64,000 nt of DNA from Pseudomonas synxantha (lineage in GTDB: Bacteria; Pseudomonadota; Gammaproteobacteria; Pseudomonadales; Pseudomonadaceae): contig NZ_LT629786.1 in NCBI RefSeq assembly GCF_900105675.1, positions 1,984,001 through 2,048,000 on the forward strand. The letters are read 5' to 3'. This document shows positions 48,161 to 57,156 of this stretch, in pieces. The notes beneath the pieces are model-generated. The model saw only the letters and a list, made by a program, of their open reading frames with translations. It searched no databases and was not told where the DNA came from. Position 1 is the stretch's first letter. Each line of letters starts with the position of its first letter. The position numbers and the translations under genes were made by a program.

Positions 48161-50195
48161 TATCCCGACCGCGCATTACATGAGCACAGAGTTTTACCTG
48201 CCCGCCGAGAGCGGTGTTCTGCACGGGCTTTACGACTTCCAATACACGCCTTACTTTCTCGGCGTCGCCGCCGCCCTGGACGACCCTCGGGTGAGCGAAG
48301 TTGACCTGATGAAAGCGGCGCAGATCGGCTGGACGTGGTTCCTGATCGGCTACCTGTTCAAGTTCATTCACAACCTGCCGCGTCCGATCATGATCCTGTT
48401 TGCCAAGGAAAAGGACGGCAAGAACTTCCACGACGAAAAGCTCAAGTTCGGCGTCAACGCGAATACCGAGGTGGCGAAGCTCATGCCGGTGGACGTCAGC
48501 CGCACATCGGGCAACCGCTGGGACCATAAGACTTTTCCAGGCGGGTTCCTCAAACTGGTCGCGTCCAACTCCCCGGGCAACGTCAAATCCACGTCTTCCG
48601 TGGGTTTATCGGTGGTAGAGGAACCGGACGATACCAGCGACGATGTGAAGGGGCAGGGCGATGCGATCGCCCTGCTGGAAGAGCGTGGCAAGCGTTATCC
48701 CGGCTCCAAGATGCTGGTAGGCGGGACGCCGGCGATCAAGGGCGCGAGCAAGACCGAGGCGCGCCTTGCACAGACCGATTGCCGGGTGCTGCCGGTTATC
48801 TGCCATTCCTGCGGCCAGGCGCATGTGCTGGACTTCGCTCATATCAAGTGGCTCGACATTGAGGAAGAAGCAACCCCTCATGAGATCTACGGCCGCGCAG
48901 ATCCTGAGACTGCCGGCTACGGTTGCCCTCACTGCGGCGAGATCTGGGACGACTATCAGCGTAAAGAGAACATCCGCAACACGGTGTTCAACGCGGTAGA
49001 AGCTGGCGACCCATACTGCGGTTGGGTGCCGACCAAACCTTTTGCCGGGCGCGCTGGGTTCATTGAGTTGAATGAGCTGTACGCCTGCTTGCCCGGTACC
49101 AGCCTGGCCGACATCGTGCGCGAGAAGCTCAACGCCGAACACCAGGCGTCCATGGGCAACCTGTCGCTGCTGATCAAGTTCGTCAACCAGAAACAAGGCC
49201 GTGCCTACGAGTACAAATCCGATCTGCCCGAAGCCGACAAACTGGCCGAGCGCGCAGAGGACTACCCGGAGATGTACGTGCCCATGGGCGGAATCGTGGT
49301 CACCGCTGGCGTCGATGTTCAACACGATCGCCTGGCGGTGGTGATGCGGGCTTGGGGCCGGGGTGAGGAATCCTGGTTGCTTTACTGGGGCGAAATCTAC
49401 GGCGAAGTGGTGCTGCCAGACCAGGGCGTCTGGTTGGATCTGGAGAAGCTGCTGTTTGCGGCGATTCCTCACGCCTGCGGCGCCAAGTTGAAAGTGTTGG
49501 CGACTTCGCTCGACACCTCCGACGGCACCATCACCCAGGACGCGGCTTATGCGTTCTGTCGTAAGCACCAACGTAGTGGTGTGATGGCGATCAAAGGCGC
49601 GAGCGAGCGTGGCAACACCCGCGACGACGAGCGCCGGGAGATCTTCAGCGCGCCTCGGCAGGGCGTCGATACCGACAAAGAGCAGAAGGCATCCAAGTAT
49701 GGCCTTCGCCCCTACATCGTCGGCACGTCGCGGGCCAAGGACTTGTGGATTGAGGGCCGGTTGCCGATGACTGGGGATGGCCCTGGTCGGATGCACTTTT
49801 ACAAGACGGTGCGCCCGGACTACTTCCGGCAAATCACCGCCGAAGTGAAGGCCCCCAGCCGTCGACACCACTATCGCAAGGTGTGGCAGAAGAAGGCCGG
49901 CGAGCCGAACGAAGGCACGGACTGTGAAACCTACGCTCTGCACGCAGCCCGATCCTTGAAAACACATTTGCTTCAGGAACAGGACTGGGCGGCGCTCGAT
50001 GCCCAGATCCGCCAGGGTGGTCTGTTTGATCAGCCAGAACCGGTTAGGCCTGAGGCTGAGCCCAACCCCGAAACCGAGGGGGCGACCCCGGAACCACCGC
50101 CACCCGTTGAACCCCCCGATCTCCCGCCTGCTGGCGGGAGAGTTGTTTCTGGGCGCCGCAGTGCAATGCGCGTGCTCTCCCAACGCAGGAATTAA
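48066..50195 (+). CDS. Terminase large subunit (GpA-like)
   Basis: A 709-residue ATPase/nuclease of the lambda gpA family. The N-terminal STEFYLPAESGVLHG matches the ANYYLPKES segment of gpA, DLMKAAQIGWTWFLIGYLF is the divergent Walker A region, SVVEEPDD Walker B, and VTAGVDVQHDRLAV starts the nuclease domain. Start uncertain: TTG 48066 gives a gpA-like length before the first motif; ATG 48180 is the alternative. The C-terminus is Pro/Glu-rich. It cuts and pumps DNA into proheads. Confidence 0.93.
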   Translation: MLDLQPSELQATRENLARSLSAAAGKFNPPRDIPTAHYMSTEFYLPAESGVLHGLYDFQYTPYFLGVAAALDDPRVSEVDLMKAAQIGWTWFLIGYLFKFIHNLPRPIMILFAKEKDGKNFHDEKLKFGVNANTEVAKLMPVDVSRTSGNRWDHKTFPGGFLKLVASNSPGNVKSTSSVGLSVVEEPDDTSDDVKGQGDAIALLEERGKRYPGSKMLVGGTPAIKGASKTEARLAQTDCRVLPVICHSCGQAHVLDFAHIKWLDIEEEATPHEIYGRADPETAGYGCPHCGEIWDDYQRKENIRNTVFNAVEAGDPYCGWVPTKPFAGRAGFIELNELYACLPGTSLADIVREKLNAEHQASMGNLSLLIKFVNQKQGRAYEYKSDLPEADKLAERAEDYPEMYVPMGGIVVTAGVDVQHDRLAVVMRAWGRGEESWLLYWGEIYGEVVLPDQGVWLDLEKLLFAAIPHACGAKLKVLATSLDTSDGTITQDAAYAFCRKHQRSGVMAIKGASERGNTRDDERREIFSAPRQGVDTDKEQKASKYGLRPYIVGTSRAKDLWIEGRLPMTGDGPGRMHFYKTVRPDYFRQITAEVKAPSRRHHYRKVWQKKAGEPNEGTDCETYALHAARSLKTHLLQEQDWAALDAQIRQGGLFDQPEPVRPEAEPNPETEGATPEPPPPVEPPDLPPAGGRVVSGRRSAMRVLSQRRN

Positions 50196-50197
50196 TC

Positions 50198-50419
50198 ATG
50201 GCTATCACCCTGGAACAAGCGCAGGGCCAGCTCCAAGCCTGGCTCGATGCGAGCATGAAGGTCAGCCAGAAGCAAAGCTACCGGATCGGCACCCGCCAGC
50301 TGGAGTACGCTGACCTTGCCGAGATCACCAAAACGATCGACTACTGGCAGAAGCAAGTTGATGGCCTGGAAAGCGGCCGGCCACGGGGGATTGTCCTGCG
50401 TGGGATCACGCCGCGATGA
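50198..50419 (+). CDS. gpW-like/DUF6148 head-tail joining protein
   Basis: A 73-residue protein: EQAQGQLQAWLDASMKVSQK, YRIGTRQLEYADLAEITKTIDYW. This fits the small gpW/DUF6148 proteins that seal the portal before tail attachment. It is placed as W is in lambda, between terminase and portal, and overlaps the portal start. Confidence 0.85.
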   Translation: MAITLEQAQGQLQAWLDASMKVSQKQSYRIGTRQLEYADLAEITKTIDYWQKQVDGLESGRPRGIVLRGITPR

Positions 50420-52026
50420 GCCGGGCGCCGAAAGCCTCACAACCAACGCTGCTCGACAAGGCCATCACCTGGTTGAGCCCTGAACGCGGCGCCAAGCGCA
50501 TGCATGCCCGGCTCACCATGACCGCGCTGGGCGGTTACAGCGGCGCGTCGAAGGCCAAGCGCTCGTTGAGTGCCTGGAACCCCGCCGCCGGCAGTGCAGC
50601 GGCTGACTTGCTGCCCGACTTGCCCACGCTTCGCGAGCGTTGCCGTGACCTTGAGCGCAACAACCCCATCGGCGGCGGTGCGATCAACACGGTGACCACT
50701 AAAACGGTCGGTACCGGCTTGGCGCTCAAGTCCGTGGTGAACCGCCAGATCCTTGGCTGGGATGAAGATCAGGCCAGGGAGTGGCAGCGCAAGACTGAAT
50801 CGCTCTTCAAGTCCTGGGCGGAAACTACCTGCTGCGACATCACCCGCGAGCAAAACTTCTATGGTTTGCAGGATCTGACGTGGCGTTCGGTTCTGAGCAG
50901 CGGTGATGTGTTTCCGCTGTTGACCCACAAGGAGCGCCCTGGCCATCACTACTCGGCGTGTATCCAGCTCATTGAAGCCGACCGGATTTGCAACCCGTCG
51001 GGCAGGGCTGATACGGAAACCCTCACCGCCGGTATCGAACGTGATGCCGACGGCGCGCCGATCAAGGCTCACATCCTGCGCAGCCACCCTGGTGCGCTGG
51101 GCGTTAAAGAACGGGTATGGGATGAACGCCCGTTCTTCAACGAGCGTGGGGGGCGGGTGTTGTTGCATGTGTACCGCCGCCGCCGGGTAGGCCAGCCGCG
51201 TGGCGTGCCGTACCTGGCGCCGGTGATCGAAAAGCTCAAACAGTTAGACCGCTACACCGATGCCGAGCTGGAAGCAGCGGTGGTATCGGCGTTCTTCGCT
51301 GTGTTTATCAAGCCGGGGACTGGCGGCAGTCTGAGCCCGTTGGCATCTGCTGCCACCGGCAACACGCCCGTCGGCGGTGATCGGCCTGCTGGACGGGAGC
51401 AGGGTGGCTGGGACGGTTCACTTAGTGGCGGCATTGTCGCCGAGCTGGACGACGGTGCGTCCATCGACACTGCGGCCCCAGGCCGGCCAAACATGGCGTT
51501 TGACCCGTTCGTGCTAGCGATGCTGCGCCAGATCGGCATGGCCCTGGAATTGCCCTATGAGGTGCTGATCAAGCACTTCACTGCCAGCTATACCGCCGCG
51601 CGTGCAGCCGTCATGGAAGCGTGGCAGTTCGTTCGCGGTTGCCGCGACTTCCTGGGCTCACACTTCTGCCAGCCGGTGTACGAGCATTGGCTTGAAGAGG
51701 CCATTGCGCAGGGTGATATCGAAGCCCCTGGGTTTTTCGATCACCCACTACTCCGTTATGCCTACTGCGGTTCGCTGTGGGTGGGTGATGGTCCTGGCAC
51801 CGTAGACCCTTTGAAGGATATCAACGCCGCCGAGAAGCGGATCGATATCGGCGTCAGCACTCTGGCGAAGGAATCCATGCTCTACGACGGCAGCGACTGG
51901 GAGGAAAACCACGAACAGCGCGCCCTGGAAGTGAAGCGCCGGCGCGATGACGGGCTTTCAGCTTCACCGACGGCGCGCCCGGACAATGAGCCGCCGGCCA
52001 ATCCCGACTTACCTGAACGGACCTAA
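50416..52026 (+). CDS. Portal protein (lambda gpB type)
   Basis: A 536-residue portal protein with the lambda-family pattern: RERCRDLERNNPIGGGAINT, WAETTCCDITREQNFYGLQD, VYRRRRVGQPRGVPYLAP and SYTAARAAVMEAW. It forms the dodecameric ring through which DNA passes. Length is normal. Start overlaps the gpW-like gene by 4 bases. Confidence 0.95.
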   Translation: MSRAPKASQPTLLDKAITWLSPERGAKRMHARLTMTALGGYSGASKAKRSLSAWNPAAGSAAADLLPDLPTLRERCRDLERNNPIGGGAINTVTTKTVGTGLALKSVVNRQILGWDEDQAREWQRKTESLFKSWAETTCCDITREQNFYGLQDLTWRSVLSSGDVFPLLTHKERPGHHYSACIQLIEADRICNPSGRADTETLTAGIERDADGAPIKAHILRSHPGALGVKERVWDERPFFNERGGRVLLHVYRRRRVGQPRGVPYLAPVIEKLKQLDRYTDAELEAAVVSAFFAVFIKPGTGGSLSPLASAATGNTPVGGDRPAGREQGGWDGSLSGGIVAELDDGASIDTAAPGRPNMAFDPFVLAMLRQIGMALELPYEVLIKHFTASYTAARAAVMEAWQFVRGCRDFLGSHFCQPVYEHWLEEAIAQGDIEAPGFFDHPLLRYAYCGSLWVGDGPGTVDPLKDINAAEKRIDIGVSTLAKESMLYDGSDWEENHEQRALEVKRRRDDGLSASPTARPDNEPPANPDLPERT

Positions 52027-52028
52027 CT

Positions 52029-53378
52029 ATGAGCGACAACCCAACCGATGCACCCGTGCACCGGGTGACGGCGTTCGACTTGGTGTCACGCGAGCCCTGG
52101 GCCATTACCCCGGACATGCTGCAAACCATCACCGCCATTGCCCGTCGGGAGCATGAAGGCCCAGAAGCGCTGGAAGCCAGGCAGGGCAAGCCCCTACAAA
52201 ACAGTCGGGCGGTGACTCAACGTGGCAACGTTGCCTTGTTGCCAGTCACTGGCCCGGTGTTTCGCTATGCCAACTTGTTTACGGCGTTGTCCGGTGCAAC
52301 CTCACTGGATGTTCTGGCGAAAGAGTTCACCGCCGCCGTCGATGATCCGCGAACAGACACCATCATCCTGGTGATGGATACCCCGGGCGGCATTGCCAGT
52401 GGTATCGCTGAGTTCGCTCAGATGATCCGTGCTTCTCCCAAGCAAGTGGTGGCCTACGTATCCGGCAACGCAGCCAGCGCAGGCTATTGGATGGCGGCAG
52501 CGGCACATGAAATTGTCATGAGCCGCACCGGCGCCGTTGGCTCCATTGGCACGGTGTTGACGGTGCGTAAAGGCGAAGACGACGGCAGTTTCGAGATCGT
52601 CAGCAGCCAGAGCCCGAAAAAGCGGCCTGACTTCGGTACCGAATCTGGCCGCGCTGTAGCACAGGCGCACGTTGACCGACTGACCGACATCTTTGTCGAG
52701 GACGTTGCCAACTATCGCGGCCTAAGTGTTGAAACCGTCCTGGCGGACTTCGGCCAGGGCGACATGCGGATTGGCTCGGACGCCGTTGCGTTGGGCATGG
52801 CCGACCGTGAATCCACCCTTGAAAACCTTATCGCCGAATTCAACGGCAGTCCCTCTGGAGATCGATCCATGTCCACTACCGCCAGCAGCACCACACCCGC
52901 ACCGACGCCAGAAAAGCCAGCTGTTACCCGTGAATACCTCGCCGCGAACCATGCTGAGTTGCTTGCCAGCCTGGAACATGACGCCCACGCAGCTGGCGCT
53001 CGCGCCGAGTGCGATCGCATCAAGGCAGTCGAGGCGGCGGCTTTGCCCGGGCATGAAGAGCTGATCGCCAGCCTCAAGTTCGATGGCAAAACCAGCGGCG
53101 CCGAGGCGGCTGCACAGGTGATTGGTGCCGAAAAGTCCAAGCGCGCCACTGCTCTTGCCGACATTCGCAGCCAGGCCCCTGCGCCGGTACCCAACGCACT
53201 CACGCCACCGGCTGCACCAGCTGCCGCCGAAGAGGATCCAGAGGCGCCCCTGGAAGATCGCGCCAAAGCGACCTGGGACGGCGATAAGGAACTGCGCGCC
53301 GAGTTTGGCACCTTCGAGGCCTACCACGGTTATAGCAAGGCCACCGACCGTGGTTTGGTCAAGGTTCTGAAAAAGTAA
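52029..53378 (+). CDS. S49-family prohead protease (gpC-like)
   Basis: A 449-residue protein. The first 270 residues are a ClpP-fold S49 peptidase; the nucleophile is Ser 150 in GNAASAGYW, following DTPGGIASGI, and a lysine-rich SSQSPKKRPDFG lies further on. The remaining part is Ala/Glu-rich and helical, as in lambda gpC, whose C-terminal part is also made separately as the scaffold Nu3. It cuts the scaffold and itself during prohead maturation. Confidence 0.93.
   Translation: MSDNPTDAPVHRVTAFDLVSREPWAITPDMLQTITAIARREHEGPEALEARQGKPLQNSRAVTQRGNVALLPVTGPVFRYANLFTALSGATSLDVLAKEFTAAVDDPRTDTIILVMDTPGGIASGIAEFAQMIRASPKQVVAYVSGNAASAGYWMAAAAHEIVMSRTGAVGSIGTVLTVRKGEDDGSFEIVSSQSPKKRPDFGTESGRAVAQAHVDRLTDIFVEDVANYRGLSVETVLADFGQGDMRIGSDAVALGMADRESTLENLIAEFNGSPSGDRSMSTTASSTTPAPTPEKPAVTREYLAANHAELLASLEHDAHAAGARAECDRIKAVEAAALPGHEELIASLKFDGKTSGAEAAAQVIGAEKSKRATALADIRSQAPAPVPNALTPPAAPAAAEEDPEAPLEDRAKATWDGDKELRAEFGTFEAYHGYSKATDRGLVKVLKK
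52869..53378 (+). CDS. Probable nested scaffold protein (Nu3-like)
   Basis: An internal in-frame ATG at protease codon 281 has GGAG 7 bases upstream (CTGGAGATCGATCC). The 169-residue product would be low in hydrophobic residues and Ala/Glu-rich (EYLAANHAELLASLEHDAHA), like phage scaffolds. Arrangement as in lambda C/Nu3; no separate scaffold gene exists nearby. Confidence 0.65.
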   Translation: MSTTASSTTPAPTPEKPAVTREYLAANHAELLASLEHDAHAAGARAECDRIKAVEAAALPGHEELIASLKFDGKTSGAEAAAQVIGAEKSKRATALADIRSQAPAPVPNALTPPAAPAAAEEDPEAPLEDRAKATWDGDKELRAEFGTFEAYHGYSKATDRGLVKVLKK

Positions 53379-53419
53379 GCACCTGGTAAGTCCCTCAAAC
53401 CCTGGCTCTGGAGAATCCC

Positions 53420-53836
53420 ATGCCTCTTACACTCGATACCCCCCGCGCCTACGAGATCGGCACCATCAACGACTTGTCCGTTGCCGCCGGTGTGCAGATT
53501 TTCGAAGGGGCGGCCGTTGGCATCATCGCTGCCAGTGGGCTGGCGCGCCCTTTGGCGGCGGGTGACCTGTTTGTCGGTTTCGCTGATCGCGGCGTCGACA
53601 ACCGCACCGGCGCCGCTGCGGCCGCGCGCGTCCGTCTTCGCGAAGAAGGCAAGATTGAACTGCCCGTAGCTGCCCTGGCGGTTGCCGATATCGGCAAGCA
53701 GGTCTACGCCAGCGACAGCGGCGCATTCCTGCTGACCGCGGCCGGGAATAGCCTGGTCGGCCATGTTCACCGTTTTGTCCGCTCTGGCGTCGGCATCGTC
53801 AAGTTCGCCGCCCAGCCAGTGCCCGTCGCGCCTTAA
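53420..53836 (+). CDS. Head decoration (capsid cement) protein
   Basis: A 138-residue beta-rich protein with EGAAVGIIAASGLARPLAAG, LFVGFADRGVD and LPVAALAVADIGKQVYA, fitting the DUF2190/gpD-like cement proteins that bind the capsid surface. It precedes the capsid gene, as D precedes E in lambda. CTCTGGAGAATCCC precedes ATG 53420. Confidence 0.82.
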   Translation: MPLTLDTPRAYEIGTINDLSVAAGVQIFEGAAVGIIAASGLARPLAAGDLFVGFADRGVDNRTGAAAAARVRLREEGKIELPVAALAVADIGKQVYASDSGAFLLTAAGNSLVGHVHRFVRSGVGIVKFAAQPVPVAP

Positions 53837-53891
53837 CGCAACACCCAAACCTTTCCTTTTTTGACCGTATCCTTCTTCAGGAGAATCACCC

Positions 53892-54839
53892 ATGGGTGCT
53901 GAAGTACTTTCCAGCCGTGCCGTCATCGGCATGTTTTACGAAATGCTCGAACAGAATGTGGGGTCGAACTGGATCGACGCCGTGTCCAACCTGTTCGATT
54001 CTGACCAGGCGAAAGAAACCTACCCGTGGATTGGCATGGTGCCAACGCTGCGTGAGTGGATCGGTGGCCGTCATGCAAAGGGCTTCATCGGCGCTGAACT
54101 CGAAATCGAAAACCTGCACTTCGAAGCAACCATTGAGGTTCTGGTCAAAGAGCTGCGCCGCGACAAGACCGGGCAACTGCGCATCCGCCTTGGCGAGCTG
54201 GCCGACCGCACGAATGCACACTGGGCCAGGCTGCTTTCGGTACTGTTGCTCAATGGCGAAACCCAGGTCTGCTACGACGGCCAGTATTTCTTCGACGTTG
54301 ACCACGAAGAAGGCCAGAGCGGGGTGCAGTCGAACAAAATCACCACCAAACTTTCCGAGCTGGCGGCGGCTGTTCATGGCACACCAACCCGACCGAGTGT
54401 CGAGGAATTCCAACAGGCAGTTGCCCGGTCTGTGACCCAGCTCACCAGCCTCAAGGATGATCAGGGCGAACCTATCAACGAACTGGCTCGCGAGTTCCTG
54501 GTGATGGTGCCGTTCAACCTGTTGAGCGTTGCTCAGTCTGCGCTGAGCGTTCCGCGCGGCACCAACATCAACGAGATTGTCATGCCTGACAACGTGGTGG
54601 TCCGCGTGGTCGGTAACGTGCGCCTCAATGCCTGGCAGGACAAGTTCGTGACCCTGCGTACCGATGGTCGTTTGAAAGCGTTCATCCGTCAGCAGGAAAC
54701 CGACGTCGCAATGAAGGCGAAGGCGGAAGGCTCGGAATACGAGTTTGACAACGACGCGCATCAGTATGGTGTCGACACCTGGCGCAACGTCGGTTTTGGC
54801 CGCTGGCAGTACGCCGTCCTTAACCAGTTGGTGGCATAG
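53892..54839 (+). CDS. Major capsid protein, Mu gpT-like
   Basis: A 315-residue protein. YPWIGMVPTLREWIGGRHAK, IENLHFEATIEVLVKELRRD, LNGETQVCYDGQYFFDVDH, VVVRVVGNVRLNAWQDKF and GFGRWQYAVLNQ closely follow the Mu-like gpT family (GWLGKFPTLKEWVGKR and PCYDGQNFFDKEH in Mu). It should be an HK97-fold shell subunit. The upstream genes look lambda-like, so the head module is mosaic. Confidence 0.88.
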   Translation: MGAEVLSSRAVIGMFYEMLEQNVGSNWIDAVSNLFDSDQAKETYPWIGMVPTLREWIGGRHAKGFIGAELEIENLHFEATIEVLVKELRRDKTGQLRIRLGELADRTNAHWARLLSVLLLNGETQVCYDGQYFFDVDHEEGQSGVQSNKITTKLSELAAAVHGTPTRPSVEEFQQAVARSVTQLTSLKDDQGEPINELAREFLVMVPFNLLSVAQSALSVPRGTNINEIVMPDNVVVRVVGNVRLNAWQDKFVTLRTDGRLKAFIRQQETDVAMKAKAEGSEYEFDNDAHQYGVDTWRNVGFGRWQYAVLNQLVA

Positions 54840-54874
54840 GCCGGTCGGCCCGCCACCTCACCGAGGACACTGAT

Positions 54875-55123
54875 ATGCCGAAATACCGCGTGACAGAGAC
54901 CATCACCCTTTACGGTGGTGAGTTGATCCTGACAGACGCCCAGGCCAGCGCCCGAAAGCACTGCCTTGAGCCGGTCGAAAAGAAAAAGGGGCGCTACACC
55001 ATTCTGGAGCCCGTCCAGTTCAAAGTCGGGGAGGTGATCGTGATCCCCGGTGAGCCGGACAAGGCGCTGGATCAGCGGCTCGTGAAGGTGGACAAAGCTG
55101 GAGGGACCGGCGATGCCGAATAA
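54875..55123 (+). CDS. Small head-tail region protein
   Basis: An 82-residue protein (KYRVTETITLYGGELILTD, KKGRYTILEPVQFKVGEVI). No family recognised. It lies after the capsid gene, overlaps the next gene by 11 bases and is probably a connector or assembly factor. Confidence 0.65.
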   Translation: MPKYRVTETITLYGGELILTDAQASARKHCLEPVEKKKGRYTILEPVQFKVGEVIVIPGEPDKALDQRLVKVDKAGGTGDAE

Positions 55124-55313
55124 AACATATACCGTCCTGTCAGGTTCGTTCCGCCGGCCAGACAACAGCCTGGTCGGCCAAGGTGGCTTAGTAGAGCTGC
55201 CGGACGACGTGGCAGATCGCTTTCGTCACCAGTTGGAAGTCGTGGTGTCCGGGCCATCGCCGGCACCGGTGGGTGAAGGTGGACGCAAGCAAAAGGTGAG
55301 CCCCGATGCTTGA
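55113..55313 (+). CDS. Small hypothetical head-tail region protein
   Basis: A 66-residue protein (YTVLSGSFRRPDNSLVGQGG, LVELPDDVADRFRHQLE). No known family. Overlaps both neighbours by a few bases, supporting expression within the operon. Confidence 0.6.
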   Translation: MPNKTYTVLSGSFRRPDNSLVGQGGLVELPDDVADRFRHQLEVVVSGPSPAPVGEGGRKQKVSPDA

Positions 55314-55593
55314 CGAAGACCTCAGGGGTTTCCTTGAGGACTTTGACGTTGGCGGAGTCGTCGATGGTGAGCCGTTTCTGGCGGCACGCGACATGCCAGA
55401 TGAGATCCATGGCATGGGCGGCACCAATAGCCAGTCCACCGGCTACGAGATCCTTGTCATTACCTCCGACGCTGAACGCCTCGGTATCAGAAATCCCAAG
55501 CTGATCACCGTAGGTGGCGTGGCCTTTCGGGTCCGTGACTGCCGGATGATCGATGACGGCGCCTTCAGCCTGGCCTCACTCACCAAGGTTTAA
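55306..55593 (+). CDS. Head-tail joining protein (gpFII-like)
   Basis: A 95-residue protein. ILVITSDAERLGIRNPKLITV, VGGVAFRVRDCRMIDDGAF and SLTKV match the Phage_attach/FII group that completes the head neck for tail binding. The start overlaps the gene before it by 8 bases. Confidence 0.8.
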   Translation: MLDEDLRGFLEDFDVGGVVDGEPFLAARDMPDEIHGMGGTNSQSTGYEILVITSDAERLGIRNPKLITVGGVAFRVRDCRMIDDGAFSLASLTKV

Positions 55594-55596
55594 TCC

Positions 55597-56049
55597 ATGC
55601 CTTCGATCCAAGAACGCATCGTCGCAAAGGCGCAGGCGCTGATCCTGGCTGCCGATACGCCGGCGGCTGATCGCGTGTTTCGCAGCCGTACCGAGGCGAT
55701 CACACGCGACATGACTCCGGCGCTAGTGCTGCGGCCCAGCCTTGAAACTACTGAGCGGGAAAGCTTTTCCGTGGACCGCAACCAGTTCGAACTGACGGTA
55801 GAAATTATCGCTCGGGAAGACACTGTTACAGGGGCCGCCTGGGACCAGGTGGCTGACCTGGTGAAGGTAGCCGTACATGCGGTGCTGGCAACAGAGGATG
55901 CTTTTCCGGAGGCGGACCGGGTCCAGCGGTTTTACATCGACTGGATCGAGGACGAAGGGGACAACACCGCCGGCAACTGCCTGGTCCGCTATCGCTTCAC
56001 CTACTTGTGCAACACCGGAGACTTGACCACCGGCCCCACCTTTTACTGA
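55597..56049 (+). CDS. Tail terminator protein (gpU-like)
   Basis: A 150-residue protein. SIQERIVAKAQALILAADTP, LRPSLETTERESFSVDRNQF, LTVEIIAREDTV and YRFTYLCNTGDLTT fit minor tail/terminator proteins that cap the tail tube. Order (FII, terminator, tube) supports the call. Confidence 0.78.
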   Translation: MPSIQERIVAKAQALILAADTPAADRVFRSRTEAITRDMTPALVLRPSLETTERESFSVDRNQFELTVEIIAREDTVTGAAWDQVADLVKVAVHAVLATEDAFPEADRVQRFYIDWIEDEGDNTAGNCLVRYRFTYLCNTGDLTTGPTFY

Positions 56050-56059
56050 GGAATAAATT

Positions 56060-56815
56060 ATGCAAATTGCATTCGGCAGTGGGTTGTTTTACGCCACCCC
56101 GCTGATGGACGCCTATGGCAACGCCCTAGCGTCACCCACCCCGATCCTACTGGGCATCATGCAGGAAGCATCGGTTGATCTGTCGTACGACTCCAAGGAG
56201 CTGTTCGGTAGCGAGCAATTCGCCGTGGATGCGGCGCGCGGTCAAGGCAAGCTATCGGGCAAGGCCAAGGCGGCGCAGATCAGCCTGTCGCAAATGAATG
56301 CCCTGGTGTTCGGGCAAACCCTCCAGCCCGGCCAGGTGCTTGTGCACCACGCAACCACTCCCCAGGATATTCCTGCCGGTGGCAAGATCATCGTCACCCC
56401 GCCAGGTGCTGGCCTCTTGGCCGGTGACTTGGGTGTTCGCGGCGGCGGTGCAGCCCCGTTCACCCGTGTACTGGCAGCGCCGGCCAAGGGGGAATACACC
56501 TATGACTCAGGTACCGGTGAATACGCTTTCGCCGCTGCGGACGAAGGCGTGCCGGTATTTATCGATTACCGCTACTCGGTCGCCACCGGCAAGAGCCTTT
56601 CCGTGCGCAACTTGCCGATGGGCGATATGCCGGTGTTCCAGGGTGAGCTGTATCTGAAATACAAAGGCAAGTCGATTTACGTCCGCGTGCCCAACTTCGT
56701 CAGCAACAAGTTGAGTCTTTCGACCAAGCAGGACGATTACACCATTCCTGACTTTGAATTCACGGGCTACGCGGATGAGTTCGGCGAAGTCGCTTACTGG
56801 AGTTCCAGCGAATGA
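56060..56815 (+). CDS. Major tail tube protein
   Basis: A 251-residue protein. EASVDLSYDSKELFGSEQFA, GKLSGKAKAAQISLSQMNAL and NLPMGDMPVFQGELYLKYKG fit siphovirus tail tube proteins, which stack as hexamers around the tape measure. GAGGAATAAATT precedes the ATG. The stop overlaps the chaperone gene. Confidence 0.85.
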   Translation: MQIAFGSGLFYATPLMDAYGNALASPTPILLGIMQEASVDLSYDSKELFGSEQFAVDAARGQGKLSGKAKAAQISLSQMNALVFGQTLQPGQVLVHHATTPQDIPAGGKIIVTPPGAGLLAGDLGVRGGGAAPFTRVLAAPAKGEYTYDSGTGEYAFAAADEGVPVFIDYRYSVATGKSLSVRNLPMGDMPVFQGELYLKYKGKSIYVRVPNFVSNKLSLSTKQDDYTIPDFEFTGYADEFGEVAYWSSSE

Positions 56816-57156
56816 CCGTTAACATCCCTGGTGTGGGCTTTCCGTTCCCCGGCAAGACGCTGGTTATTCCCCCGCTGGCGTTGGGTGATCTGGAGCAGTT
56901 GCTGGACCGGATCAACCTGGTCATGGCCGGCAACATGGACAAGGACAGTATCTCCACCGTAATTGATGCCACCCACGCCGCCCTCCGTCGAAATTATCCT
57001 GATATGGATCGTCAGGAAGTAGCAGACCTGCTTGACCTGCGCAATTTCCGCGCTGCACTCGAAGCCGTAATGGGGGCGTCAGGGTTGGAAGTGTCGGAGC
57101 CGGCGCCGGGGGAAGGCCGGGCCCCTTCGACTGGGGCCAGCTCTACGCTCACCTGA
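56812..57156 (+). CDS. Tail assembly chaperone, G product
   Basis: A 114-residue zero-frame product: FPGKTLVIPPLALGDLEQLLDRI, RQEVADLLDLRNFRAALEAV, then a Pro/Gly-rich end. It matches the placement and length of lambda gpG, between tube and tape measure. A -1 slip near 57108-57114 would make the longer G-T form (next entry). It keeps the tape measure soluble during tail assembly. Confidence 0.85.
   Translation: MTVNIPGVGFPFPGKTLVIPPLALGDLEQLLDRINLVMAGNMDKDSISTVIDATHAALRRNYPDMDRQEVADLLDLRNFRAALEAVMGASGLEVSEPAPGEGRAPSTGASSTLT

Noticed and set aside
48606..50183. 525-residue minus-strand frame
   Set aside because: Shadow of the terminase large subunit gene.
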